The notes under the pieces were generated by a model. It saw only the letters and a program-made list of their open reading frames with translations. It made no database searches and was not told the origin of the DNA. The position numbers and the translations under genes are program-made. DNA of 64,000 nucleotides from Rhodovibrionaceae bacterium (lineage in GTDB: Bacteria > Pseudomonadota > Alphaproteobacteria > Kiloniellales > DSM-21159), in contig JANQMX010000104.1 in the NCBI GenBank assembly GCA_028279885.1, positions 1 to 64,000 on the forward strand, in the 5' to 3' direction. Shown here one piece after another: positions 32,881-41,120 of this stretch (positions within the stretch are counted from its first letter, which is position 1; each line of letters starts with the position of its first letter).

Positions 32881-33049
32881 TCTTAAGGCGACTGATTGCT
32901 CGCTCCGTGATTTCCTCAATGCTGTAAGGGCTTACACCGCTCTTCAGGCCGGCCTCGAGGGCTGCATCCAGCTCTTCGCGGGTGCGCACGGTGTTTGGCC
33001 ACTCTTCGGCTGGCTCCGCTTTCGGCCTTTTGCGGTTCGTATTGCTCAT
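32867..33049 (-). CDS. Antitoxin of the RelE/ParE-type pair
   Basis: This 60-residue basic protein has TVRTREELDAALEAGLKSGVSPYSIEEITERAISRLKNGKL, like ParD/CopG-class antitoxins of short length. It overlaps the toxin start by 14 bases. ATG 33049 has no ribosome site but lies where transcription from the promoter at 33057-33085 would begin, so the mRNA may be leaderless. Neutralisation and autoregulation are inferred from the family. Confidence 0.8.
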   Translation of the reverse strand: MSNTNRKRPKAEPAEEWPNTVRTREELDAALEAGLKSGVSPYSIEEITERAISRLKNGKL

Positions 33050-33056
33050 AAGCCGC

Positions 33057-33085
33057 AATATAGCAGGATGAGGCTTCTGTATCCA
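33057..33085 (-). promoter_or_regulatory. Promoter of the toxin-antitoxin pair
   Basis: On the minus strand TGGATA (33080-33085) and TATATT (33057-33062) are 17 bases apart. The predicted start falls at about 33050, at or next to the antitoxin ATG (33049). Confidence 0.5.
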
Positions 33086-33105
33086 CTAACCGGCAATTGA
33101 GCCGT

Positions 33106-36100
33106 CTACTGCGGGGTTAGGATGCCCCTGAAGATGCCGCGAAGGAGCTGCTCCCGCGGGTCCGGTGCCGCCGGCTGCTCGGTCTCGCTGCTATCCTCGC
33201 TTGGCAGTTCCCCCGGTGACGTGCTTTGAGGCGCGCTGTCCTGGCGGGGCGGCACGCCGAGCACACCGCCGACGATCCCCTCGATGATATCGCCGGGCGA
33301 GTCCAGCGACTGGCCGGAAGGGTCGACGTTGATGCCTCGCCGCAGGATGTCGCCGCCGAAGCTGGTGTTCGGCGCATCGAGCGGGCCGGCCAAAGCGACA
33401 GTCAGGTAGGGCGTGCTGTCCTCGCCCAAGGTCACCGCCAAATCCAATGCGGTGGACAGGCGCGGCAGATCCACCATCACGCCCTGCCCGTTCACCCGCG
33501 CGCCTTGGCCCTGCAGCAGGATGTCGTTGCTGCGCAGCACCCCGCGCTCCGCCTGGTAGGTCAGGGACAGAGCGACCGGAGCCTGCCCGAAACCGCCGAA
33601 CAGCGCATTGACCGGATCGGTGAAGCCCTGGACCTGGCGCACGGCGCCGCCGAGCAAGCCGGCGACCAGATTGGCCCCCTGCTCCAGCCCACCGGGCTGG
33701 AAGCTGAGGTTGCCCGCAGCGCTGCCATCCCCGTTCAAGGTCGAGACCATTTCGAGCTGGCTGGAGCCGCGTGCAGCGAAGCGGCCGTCCACATCGATCA
33801 AGCCCTCGATCTGATGCTCGACACCAGCCGCCTGCAGCAGCGGGCCGACGAGAATCCGGTCCAAATCGAGAGTCCAGGCGGCCTCGGCGGGAGCCGCCGG
33901 ATCAGACGCATCGAGACCGCCGGCAAGAGCCAATCTGCCGCCCCCGAGATTGCCATCGAAGCGGTCTACCGTAAGCACGCCGCCGTCGAAGCTGGTCTCC
34001 AGCACGACGTCGTCGAGACGCACGTCGCCCGTGTCCAGCGATACGAAACTGGCGGCAAGCGTACCGTCATACCGGCGCAAAGGGTCGAGCGGCAACGGAG
34101 CCCTGGACCAGGCCGACTCCTCTGGGCCAGCTTGTCCAGACGCAGAAGAGGCGCCGCCATCCCGGCCCGCGGTCGCCCCCTCAGCGAGAAAGTCGCTCAA
34201 GGTCAAATCGCCGACAGCCAGCTTGGCATCGAGACGTGGCCGCGCCGCCGTCATATCGAGCGCCAGATCGCCTTGCAGGCTGGTGCGGCCGGCTTGGGCC
34301 TGCAGCGCGCTCACGGAAAACTTGAGCGGTGAACCGGCCACCTTGGCGGCGAGATCCAGCGCGCCGGGCCGCCCGAAACGCTCCTCCGGGAAGAGGCTGG
34401 CCAGCGGGCGCTGCAGATCCTCGTGCGTGACGGACAGATCGAAGGCGAAGTCGGGCAAACCGCTCGAGAGGTTCTGCGCGCTGCCGACCGCGCGCAACTC
34501 GCCACCCAAGGCGGCCAGTCGGGTTGTGTAACTGAGGTCGTCCAGCGACCCGTTCATCGTGCTGGTCAAGGCAATTGGCCCGAGCCGTGTCACGCTGTCG
34601 ATCTCCGGCAAGCCGGTCAGCGCCAACAGGCGGCGGGCCGCTATGCCCTCGATGGCGAAGGCGACATCGTCGAGGCGGGGCGTGCCCGCCATGTAGTCCG
34701 ACAATAGGCCCTTTGAGGTCACGCGCCCGCCGAGCGCCGACAGCGCCAGGTCATAGTTGACCTGGGCGCGCGAGCCGTTGGCTTGCAGGGCCAGATCGAA
34801 GGTGCCGAGGCGGGCCAAGGGATGGCTCGCCGGAAGGCCAAGCACGGCACCGACGCTCGCCCCATCCATGCCCGACAGAGAGAGGTTGCCGGACTCCACC
34901 GAAGGCTCGCCCTGAAGGTCACGGAGGATTGCCACCGACCGCCCGCGACCGCCCAAGCCCGTGAGGTCGAGCGACAGGCTGATCGCATCAAGATCACCAC
35001 TGACGTCGCCGCTGGCCGTCAACGGCCCAACACGGGCCAGCATATCATCGGCCGGGCGCCCCAGATAGCGCAACAGGCGCACCGGCTCCTGCAGGCTGAT
35101 GTCGAACCGGCCGTCGGTCAGCTGCGGCCCGTCGGCAAGACCGGTCAGGCGTCCGCTGATGCGTCCCGTCCCGCCGGGAAAGCTGTCGGCGGTCAGCTCT
35201 GAGAAGGTCAAGGCCCCGGCCAGCAGCGAGCCGCGGGCACGCAGCTCTCGGAAGGCGCCGCCGCGCAAGACCACTTCCTCCGCGTGGAGGTCGAAGTTGG
35301 CATCGAAACGGTCGAGCAAGGATAGGGCCGGGATGCCTTGAAGGATATCACCCGTGGCTTCGCCTCTTAGGGCTTCGGCCGTCTCTTGGCCGGAATCTCG
35401 CGGCGGGTTGTACGATGGGCCGCCGAGATAGGCATCGAGGTTGAGCCGGTCGACGCTGAGCCCGATGCCGAAGCCCGGGCGGGCCCCGAGGCGCGTCGCA
35501 ATACCGCCTCTCAGCCGACTTGCATCGAGGTCGGCGGTCAGGTTGTTGAGGTCCAGGCGCTGACCGCCCTCTGCCATCTTGGCGGACACATCGGTCACGA
35601 GGATGAGGCGGCGCAGCCGATCGTCGGCGACGCCCGACACCTCTTGGCCGAGCCAGGCCAGGGTCTGACGCAGGTCGTTGGCCCTGATCTCCAGGCCGCC
35701 ATCGAAAGCAGCGCCGTCAGCGGGACTGGTCAGCTTGCCGCTCAGAACGAGCTCGGCGCCACCCGGCAAGGTCGCGCCCAGCGTCTCCAAGAAGGCTTGG
35801 CCCTCGTCAAGGCTGCCCCGAAAAACCGCGTTGCGGACGGTGTTGCCGCGAAAGACCACGGCATCGACGGTCATGTCGAGCCGTCCTGTCACCTGGTCGA
35901 GGAACGGCAGGTCGAGAGGCGTCGTCTCCAGGACAGGGCTGCTGTCAGTAGTCACGCCAGTGGTATCGTCGGCCCCCGACGTTGGGAGGGCAGAAAGCAG
36001 TTCGTCGAGATCGATGCGCGCGGCCGCAAGCTCCAAGCGGACATCCGGACTTGCCCCTAGCTCCGCCGCAACGCGGCCAGCGGCCTGCAGACGACTGTCG

Positions 36101-37014
36101 CCGAGGCGCAGCGCGGCATCCTCGACCGTAAGGGCGTTGCCGCCATAGCTCAGCTCGGCAGCCAGCTCGTAGTCCATCTCCGGAGCCGGAAGTTCGACGC
36201 CCCTCTCGCGCGCAAAGTCGGCCAGCCGGGCCAGGGAAGCACCGCTTACCACCAGCCTGCCCCGCGCCGACGGGTCGTCGAGGACGACGCGGCCGTCCCA
36301 CGCGAGCTCGGCGTCGGCAAGGCCAGGAGCGGTGAGCGACAGGACGCTGCTCGCTCCCGACGCTCGGTCGAGACGGCCCACGGAAGCGCTAAGATCAAAG
36401 GCCTCATCGGTATAGCTGAAGCCTCCGTCAAGACGGAAGGGACCCGATAGCGAGTCGGCCGAAAGGTCGGCATCGATCGCCTCTACGCGCTCTTCCCGGC
36501 CCTCCCGAAGATCGCGGTAGATCAGCGTGCCGCCTTGAACCCTCAGCGACTGAACCCGCAAGGCAAGGTCCTGGTCCGCTTCTTGGCCAGTCATAGCGCT
36601 TGTGTCGGGCGCCCCGCTCGGCAAGCCGTCACCCTGGTCGAGCGACCAGTTGGCCTGGCCCTGCTCGTCGATCTCGTAGAGCACCACCGGCTCGACCATG
36701 ACCAGCGACGCCACCTCGATCTCGCCGCCCAGCAGCGGTGCCAGCGCAACCTGCAGGTCGAGACTCTTCAGGGTGAGCCGGTCGGGTCCACCCTCAGGCC
36801 CTGCCAGGCGAACGCCGGCGGCGGACAAGCGCGGTGTCGGCAAGAGAGCCAGCGAGACGTCACCTTCGATGGCAATGCGCTCGCCGGTGGCGTCGAAGAC
36901 CTGCTCGGCAATCCGCGTCTTCTGCTGGTTCCAGTCGATAAAGGAAGGCGCCAGCAGAACGGCCACCAGGCCGACCACGACGACCCCCAATATGCCCAGC
37001 AGGACTTTCTTCAT
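33106..37014 (-). CDS. Large AsmA-family protein
   Basis: This 1302-residue protein has one N-terminal membrane anchor (VLLGILGVVVVGLVAVLLAP) followed by the AsmA start FIDWNQQKTRIAEQVFDATG and a very long series of beta-rich repeats with LSGKL/LAGGL-like turns. The C-terminal AsmA_2-like region (LSLTYQAERGVLRSNDILLQGQGARVNGQG) is near residues 1170-1250. AsmA-like proteins bridge the periplasm and are thought to move phospholipids to the outer membrane. The tail is Pro/Ser/Glu-rich. The start at 37014 with a Lys-Lys pair before the helix is normal. It is divergent from the DUF4169 gene. Confidence 0.9.
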   Translation of the reverse strand: MKKVLLGILGVVVVGLVAVLLAPSFIDWNQQKTRIAEQVFDATGERIAIEGDVSLALLPTPRLSAAGVRLAGPEGGPDRLTLKSLDLQVALAPLLGGEIEVASLVMVEPVVLYEIDEQGQANWSLDQGDGLPSGAPDTSAMTGQEADQDLALRVQSLRVQGGTLIYRDLREGREERVEAIDADLSADSLSGPFRLDGGFSYTDEAFDLSASVGRLDRASGASSVLSLTAPGLADAELAWDGRVVLDDPSARGRLVVSGASLARLADFARERGVELPAPEMDYELAAELSYGGNALTVEDAALRLGDSRLQAAGRVAAELGASPDVRLELAAARIDLDELLSALPTSGADDTTGVTTDSSPVLETTPLDLPFLDQVTGRLDMTVDAVVFRGNTVRNAVFRGSLDEGQAFLETLGATLPGGAELVLSGKLTSPADGAAFDGGLEIRANDLRQTLAWLGQEVSGVADDRLRRLILVTDVSAKMAEGGQRLDLNNLTADLDASRLRGGIATRLGARPGFGIGLSVDRLNLDAYLGGPSYNPPRDSGQETAEALRGEATGDILQGIPALSLLDRFDANFDLHAEEVVLRGGAFRELRARGSLLAGALTFSELTADSFPGGTGRISGRLTGLADGPQLTDGRFDISLQEPVRLLRYLGRPADDMLARVGPLTASGDVSGDLDAISLSLDLTGLGGRGRSVAILRDLQGEPSVESGNLSLSGMDGASVGAVLGLPASHPLARLGTFDLALQANGSRAQVNYDLALSALGGRVTSKGLLSDYMAGTPRLDDVAFAIEGIAARRLLALTGLPEIDSVTRLGPIALTSTMNGSLDDLSYTTRLAALGGELRAVGSAQNLSSGLPDFAFDLSVTHEDLQRPLASLFPEERFGRPGALDLAAKVAGSPLKFSVSALQAQAGRTSLQGDLALDMTAARPRLDAKLAVGDLTLSDFLAEGATAGRDGGASSASGQAGPEESAWSRAPLPLDPLRRYDGTLAASFVSLDTGDVRLDDVVLETSFDGGVLTVDRFDGNLGGGRLALAGGLDASDPAAPAEAAWTLDLDRILVGPLLQAAGVEHQIEGLIDVDGRFAARGSSQLEMVSTLNGDGSAAGNLSFQPGGLEQGANLVAGLLGGAVRQVQGFTDPVNALFGGFGQAPVALSLTYQAERGVLRSNDILLQGQGARVNGQGVMVDLPRLSTALDLAVTLGEDSTPYLTVALAGPLDAPNTSFGGDILRRGINVDPSGQSLDSPGDIIEGIVGGVLGVPPRQDSAPQSTSPGELPSEDSSETEQPAAPDPREQLLRGIFRGILTPQ

Positions 37015-37171
37015 TGCAAACCCTCAAGCCTTGCCTGGCCGCGCTGGGCGCCAGTGCGACAGCCTTCTATATAATGGCTGCCCAGCGCTCAGAGCAGGGG
37101 CAAAAGCCCTTGTCGCGATTGACGCTTTCACCGGCAAATGAAAGAGTCCAGCGGTGATCGAGGAGCCTGGT

Positions 37172-37396
37172 ATGTCGTGTCGGCAGAGAAAGCAGAGCAC
37201 AAGCCAAGTGGTCAATCTCCGGCGCGCACGGAAGCAAAAGGCCCGCGAGGCAAAGGCCCAGGAAGCGGTCGAACGGCGCGCCAAGTTCGGCCTCTCGAAA
37301 GCCGAGAAGACCCGTCAGACCGATACCCAAGCGCGGGACGACAAACACCTGGACGGCCACCGCCTGGAACCGGGCCCCACCGAAGACAAAAGCTAG
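37172..37396 (+). CDS. DUF4169 small basic protein
   Basis: This 74-residue protein has the DUF4169 pattern VNLRRARKQKAREAKAQEA, RRAKFGLSKAEKTR, then LDGHRLEP. It is highly charged, and its function is unknown. ATG 37172 has GAGGAG 6 bases upstream; GTG 37208 would give the shorter form common in the family. It is followed after 7 bases by an aminotransferase, so they are probably one operon. Confidence 0.8.
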   Translation: MSCRQRKQSTSQVVNLRRARKQKAREAKAQEAVERRAKFGLSKAEKTRQTDTQARDDKHLDGHRLEPGPTEDKS

Positions 37397-37403
37397 GACA
37401 GCC

Positions 37404-38588
37404 ATGAGATACGCAGAACGCGTCGAGCGCTTCGCCGGCGAGGGCGCCGAGGCCTGGGCCATCCATATGGAAGGGCTGACCCGCCGCGCCCGAGGTGAGG
37501 ACATCATCCTGTTGACCGTCGGCGACACCGACACCAACACGCCGACCGGAGTCATTCAGACGGCGACCGACGCCATGCTGAGCGGCGACACCAAGTACAC
37601 GCCGATCATCGGCTTCACCGAGTTGCGCGCGGCGGTGGCAGTGCGCAGCGCCGCCAAGCTGGGCGTGCCGATCGAGGCTGAACGCGTGGTGATCACGGCC
37701 GGTGCGCAAGGCGCGCTCTATGCCACGGCGCAGTGTCTCTTCGACCCCGGCGATGAAGTTGTGGCGTTCGAGCCCATGTATGTGACCTATGAAGCGGTGG
37801 TGCGCTCCACGGGTGCCGAGCTGGTCCCGACGCCCTGCCCCGCCGCGCTCAACTTCCACCCGGACTTGAAGGCCCTGGCGGCACGGATCACACCCAAGAC
37901 GAAGGCCATCCTCTTCGCCACGCCGAACAACCCCACCGGCGCCGTCCTAACCCGTTTTGAGTTGGAGGCTATTGCCGAGCTCTGCCGGAAACACGACCTC
38001 TGGTGTATCTCGGATGAAGTCTATGGCGACATTGTCTATCAAGGCGAACATCTAAGTCCGCTCAGCCTGCCCGGCATGGCCGATCGCACGGTGGTGATCA
38101 GCTCTCTGTCCAAGTCCCATGCCATGACCGGCTGGCGCATCGGCTGGTCCATCGTCCCCGACAGCGACTTCGCCGATCACCTGTTCAATCTCCTGCTCTG
38201 TAGCCTCTACGGCTTGCCCGGTTTCAGCCAACGCGCCGCGATCAGCGCGCTCACGCAGAACTTCCCGGAGCTAGCGGGGATGATGGACACCTACCGCGAC
38301 AGGCGCCGCCGCTTGAGCGAACGGCTCGACGGGCTGCCCGGCATGGCGTGCCATGCGCCCGAGGGCGGTATGTTCCTGCTGCTCGACGTGCGCGGCAGCG
38401 GCCTGAGCGCCCAGGTCTTCGCCGAGCGACTGCTGGCCGAAACGGGCGTGGCCCTCCTGCCAGCCGATGCCTTCGGCGCCAGCGCCAAGGGTCACCTGCG
38501 GCTCAGTCTCGGCACGACCGACGAGCGCTTGGACGAGGCCGCCGCCCGCATCAAGGGCTTTGCCACCGCGTTGGCTCGGGCCGCCTAA
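37404..38588 (+). CDS. Class I/II PLP-dependent aminotransferase
   Basis: This 394-residue fold-type I enzyme has TAGAQGALYATAQCL, ATPNNPTGAVL, CISDEVYGDIVYQG, and the PLP-Lys motif SSLSKSHAMTGWRIGW. The C-terminal HLRLSLGTTDERLDEA holds the substrate-carboxylate Arg. It resembles the arginine/aspartate/aromatic aminotransferase groups. The substrate is not resolved. It follows the DUF4169 gene closely and converges with the glutamine amidotransferase. Confidence 0.9.
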   Translation: MRYAERVERFAGEGAEAWAIHMEGLTRRARGEDIILLTVGDTDTNTPTGVIQTATDAMLSGDTKYTPIIGFTELRAAVAVRSAAKLGVPIEAERVVITAGAQGALYATAQCLFDPGDEVVAFEPMYVTYEAVVRSTGAELVPTPCPAALNFHPDLKALAARITPKTKAILFATPNNPTGAVLTRFELEAIAELCRKHDLWCISDEVYGDIVYQGEHLSPLSLPGMADRTVVISSLSKSHAMTGWRIGWSIVPDSDFADHLFNLLLCSLYGLPGFSQRAAISALTQNFPELAGMMDTYRDRRRRLSERLDGLPGMACHAPEGGMFLLLDVRGSGLSAQVFAERLLAETGVALLPADAFGASAKGHLRLSLGTTDERLDEAAARIKGFATALARAA

Positions 38589-38594
38589 CCCTCG

Positions 38595-39425
38595 CTAAGA
38601 CGCCTGTGTAGTGCGGCGCATCAGCTCCTCGCCGCCGCGGACGGCGACTAAGGTGCCCTCCGGCAATGGCTCCCAGCCCTCATCCTCCAAAGGCACGCTG
38701 GCAAAGAGCGTGGTGCGTTGCCCGGTGAGGCCAATCTCCATACCCGGGCAATGCCAGGGCTCGCCATCTTCCACCAGGTTGCACGTCCTCTGACAGAGGC
38801 CCGGTGGCCGCGGCGCGCTGAAGCCCCCGTTCTCCTCGTAAACACGCTTGTGTGCGTGAACGAAGAGCACCTCGCCATCGGAATAGAGGAAGTTCGCCGG
38901 GCCGAAACCAGCCATCTCCGTGGCGAAGTCGGCGAAGATATCAAAGCGCTCCTGCAGCGTCGGCGGCTCGTGGCGGCCTTCCCAAACCTCGCGCAGGCGG
39001 TGCAGCAGCAAGCAGAACGCCAGCTCCGAGTCCGTCTCACCGACCGGGCGGAAGCTGAGCCAGCTGCCGTCATAGGTCCGGTCGAGATCCGCCAAGGTGC
39101 CGTTGTGAGCAAAGGCATGCACACGCCCGCCCAAAGCACGGCGAAAGGGATGGGTGTTGTAGAGCGCCGGCTTGCCGACCGTCGCGTGGCGGACGTGGGC
39201 GATAACGCAGTGGCTGGCCAAAGCCTGCTCTCGAATGAAGCGCACCCAGGGGCTATCGGCGGCCGGCTCGGCTTCGCGGATCAGGATAACGTCGCGGTCC
39301 TCGAAGTAGGCAATGCCCCAACCGGAGTGGTTGCTGCGCAGATGGCTGCCGTTGCGCGCAAACTCGTTGAGAGAGTAGCTGACCGTCGCCGGCGCATGGC
39401 TCGACATGGCGAAGAGCTCGCACAT
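38595..39425 (-). CDS. Class II glutamine amidotransferase (YafJ-like)
   Basis: This 276-residue protein has the nucleophile Cys2 in MCELFAMSS, exposed after Met removal. HSGWGIAYFED, IAHVRHATVG and HAFAHNGTL form the Ntn glutaminase site. There is no synthetase domain, so it is a stand-alone YafJ/YerK-like glutaminase of unknown acceptor. It lies 15 bases after the glutaredoxin-like gene on the same strand, a likely two-gene operon. Confidence 0.9.
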   Translation of the reverse strand: MCELFAMSSHAPATVSYSLNEFARNGSHLRSNHSGWGIAYFEDRDVILIREAEPAADSPWVRFIREQALASHCVIAHVRHATVGKPALYNTHPFRRALGGRVHAFAHNGTLADLDRTYDGSWLSFRPVGETDSELAFCLLLHRLREVWEGRHEPPTLQERFDIFADFATEMAGFGPANFLYSDGEVLFVHAHKRVYEENGGFSAPRPPGLCQRTCNLVEDGEPWHCPGMEIGLTGQRTTLFASVPLEDEGWEPLPEGTLVAVRGGEELMRRTTQAS

Positions 39426-39439
39426 GGCAAATCTCCAGC

Positions 39440-40078
39440 TCAGGCGGCTTTCGCCGTGCCAGGAGAGAGGGAACAGCGGCCGCGGTCCGGGTTGGGCTCG
39501 ATTTCCGCATCCAGCAAGCGGCTCAGCTCATCGGCGCCACCGACATAGCGACCGTCGAGCCAGATCTGCGGCACGGTGATCGGCGTCTTGGGACCGATGA
39601 TCGGCTTGACCCGTCCCAGCATCTCGTAGAGCGCCCGCGGGTCCTTGACCACGTCGTGGTAGCGGTAGTCGATGCCCGCAGCTTCCAGGTAACCCTTGGC
39701 GCGGAGACAGTGCGGACAGGTGGCTTTGCCGAAGAGGTGGTTGCCGACGACCCCGGAGCGCTCCACGTGAGCGGCGATCACCGCCTCGGTCAGGAGGCCT
39801 CGGTTGAGAGCGTGACCTTGGCTCACCAGCCGGCCCTCGACCATGACGATCGGCGCGTGCCAGCCACCCTTGGGCAATGGCTTCCACCACTCGGAGAGCC
39901 ATTCCCGGACCTCGAGCTCGACGGGGATGCCCTCGAGCTCCACGGCCATGGTGTCCTTGATCACGTCCAGGGTCAGCGAGCACTCGCCGCAGGGGATCTT
40001 GACCTTGAAAGGTCCCCAGGAACCGGCCCAGCGGAAAAGGATGATTTTCACCGGCTTGCTGGAAATGCTCTGCGACAT
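39440..40078 (-). CDS. Two-domain thioredoxin/glutaredoxin-like protein
   Basis: This 212-residue protein has a C-terminal glutaredoxin domain (GKATCPHCLRAKGYLEAAGI with Cys121/Cys124, then TVPQIWLDGRYVGGADELSRL). A separate N-terminal ~100-residue part has its own Cys pair in KIPCGECSLT (Cys30/Cys33) and a cis-Pro-like HAPIVMVEGRLVSQG. It could pass electrons between two sites or reduce a protein disulfide using glutathione. ATG 40078 is chosen; an upstream frame would run through the promoter. It is divergent from the nitroreductase. Confidence 0.8.
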   Translation of the reverse strand: MSQSISSKPVKIILFRWAGSWGPFKVKIPCGECSLTLDVIKDTMAVELEGIPVELEVREWLSEWWKPLPKGGWHAPIVMVEGRLVSQGHALNRGLLTEAVIAAHVERSGVVGNHLFGKATCPHCLRAKGYLEAAGIDYRYHDVVKDPRALYEMLGRVKPIIGPKTPITVPQIWLDGRYVGGADELSRLLDAEIEPNPDRGRCSLSPGTAKAA

Positions 40079-40258
40079 AGCCTGCGCCCCTCTGTGCAGT
40101 GGTGGCCAGCCACGGCTCACGCCGGAGGATACGTCTGGCCAAGCGGGGATATGGTATGTCATGCCCCGCGCTGAAGACACCGAAGATCACAACGCGGCGA
40201 GGCGAGCTTGACCAGCGGTCGACTCATTGGCGCGCCGCAATCGACAATGGGCAACGGC

Positions 40259-41101
40259 ATGACGGACGATCTCTTCGCCACCTTGGCGGAACGCTTTGGC
40301 AAGCGGCCGGCGCAGCCGCGCAGCATGGACAACCCCGAAGGCTGGCATGCGCTTGCCGGCCGCGGCTCCTGCCGGGCTTTCCTGCCGGAACCGCTCGAGT
40401 CGGCGCTGATCGAGACGCTCTGCGCACTCGCCCTCTGTGCCCCGACCAAAAGCGACCTGCAGCAGCGCGACATCATCATCGTCGAGGATGACGCGCTGCG
40501 CCGCCGTCTCGATGCGCTGCTGACGGAAGGACCGCTTGGCCAGGCCTGGATCGCCAAGGCCCCGCACCTTTTGGTCTTCTGCGCCAACAACCGCCGACAG
40601 CGCCTGCTCCATGACTGGCGCGGCAAGGCCTTTGCCAACGACCATCTCGATGCCTTCTACAACGCCGCGCTGGACGCGGGCATTGCCATGGCCCAGTTCA
40701 TGGTCGCCGCCGAAGCAGCCGGCCTCGGCTGCTGCCCAATCAGCGCGATTCGTAACGAAGCGGATACGGTCAGCGCGCTGCTTGGCCTGCCGCAACACGT
40801 CTTCCCGGCCGTGGCCCTAGCGCTTGGCAGACCGGCCACGCCGCCCAAGCAAAGCTTCCGCCTGCCGCTATCGGTAACCCTGCACAGGGACCGCTACCAT
40901 GAAGATGGCTTGCCCGATAGCGTCACCGCTTATGACGAACGACGCGCGGCGGCCCAGCCCTACGCCGGCCAGCGCTATACCGAGGACTTCGGCCAGGCCT
41001 CCCGTTACGGATGGTCGGAAGACAAGGCGCGCCAATACGCCAAGCCAGAGCGCGCGGAGTTCGGAAACTTCGTCCGCAAGGCCGGCTTCCGGCTGGATTA
41101 G
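40259..41101 (+). CDS. Nitroreductase-family FMN oxidoreductase (NfsA-like)
   Basis: This 280-residue protein has AGRGSCRAFLPEPLESALIE (FMN phosphate Arg), CALAPTKSDLQ-type sequence (LCAPTKSDLQQRDIII), DAGIAMAQFMVAAEAAGLGCCPIS and LGRPATPPKQSFRLPLSVTLH, as in NfsA/FRP enzymes. It reduces nitro compounds or quinones with NAD(P)H. The start could be ATG 40247 or 40259; neither has a strong ribosome site. It converges with the hybrid kinase. Confidence 0.88.
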   Translation: MTDDLFATLAERFGKRPAQPRSMDNPEGWHALAGRGSCRAFLPEPLESALIETLCALALCAPTKSDLQQRDIIIVEDDALRRRLDALLTEGPLGQAWIAKAPHLLVFCANNRRQRLLHDWRGKAFANDHLDAFYNAALDAGIAMAQFMVAAEAAGLGCCPISAIRNEADTVSALLGLPQHVFPAVALALGRPATPPKQSFRLPLSVTLHRDRYHEDGLPDSVTAYDERRAAAQPYAGQRYTEDFGQASRYGWSEDKARQYAKPERAEFGNFVRKAGFRLD

Positions 41102-41120
41102 AGCCCTTTCTGGGCAGTCG

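Noticed and set aside
33226..34332. + strand frame within the AsmA-like gene
   Set aside because: It is antisense to a continuous 1302-codon gene with AsmA motifs.
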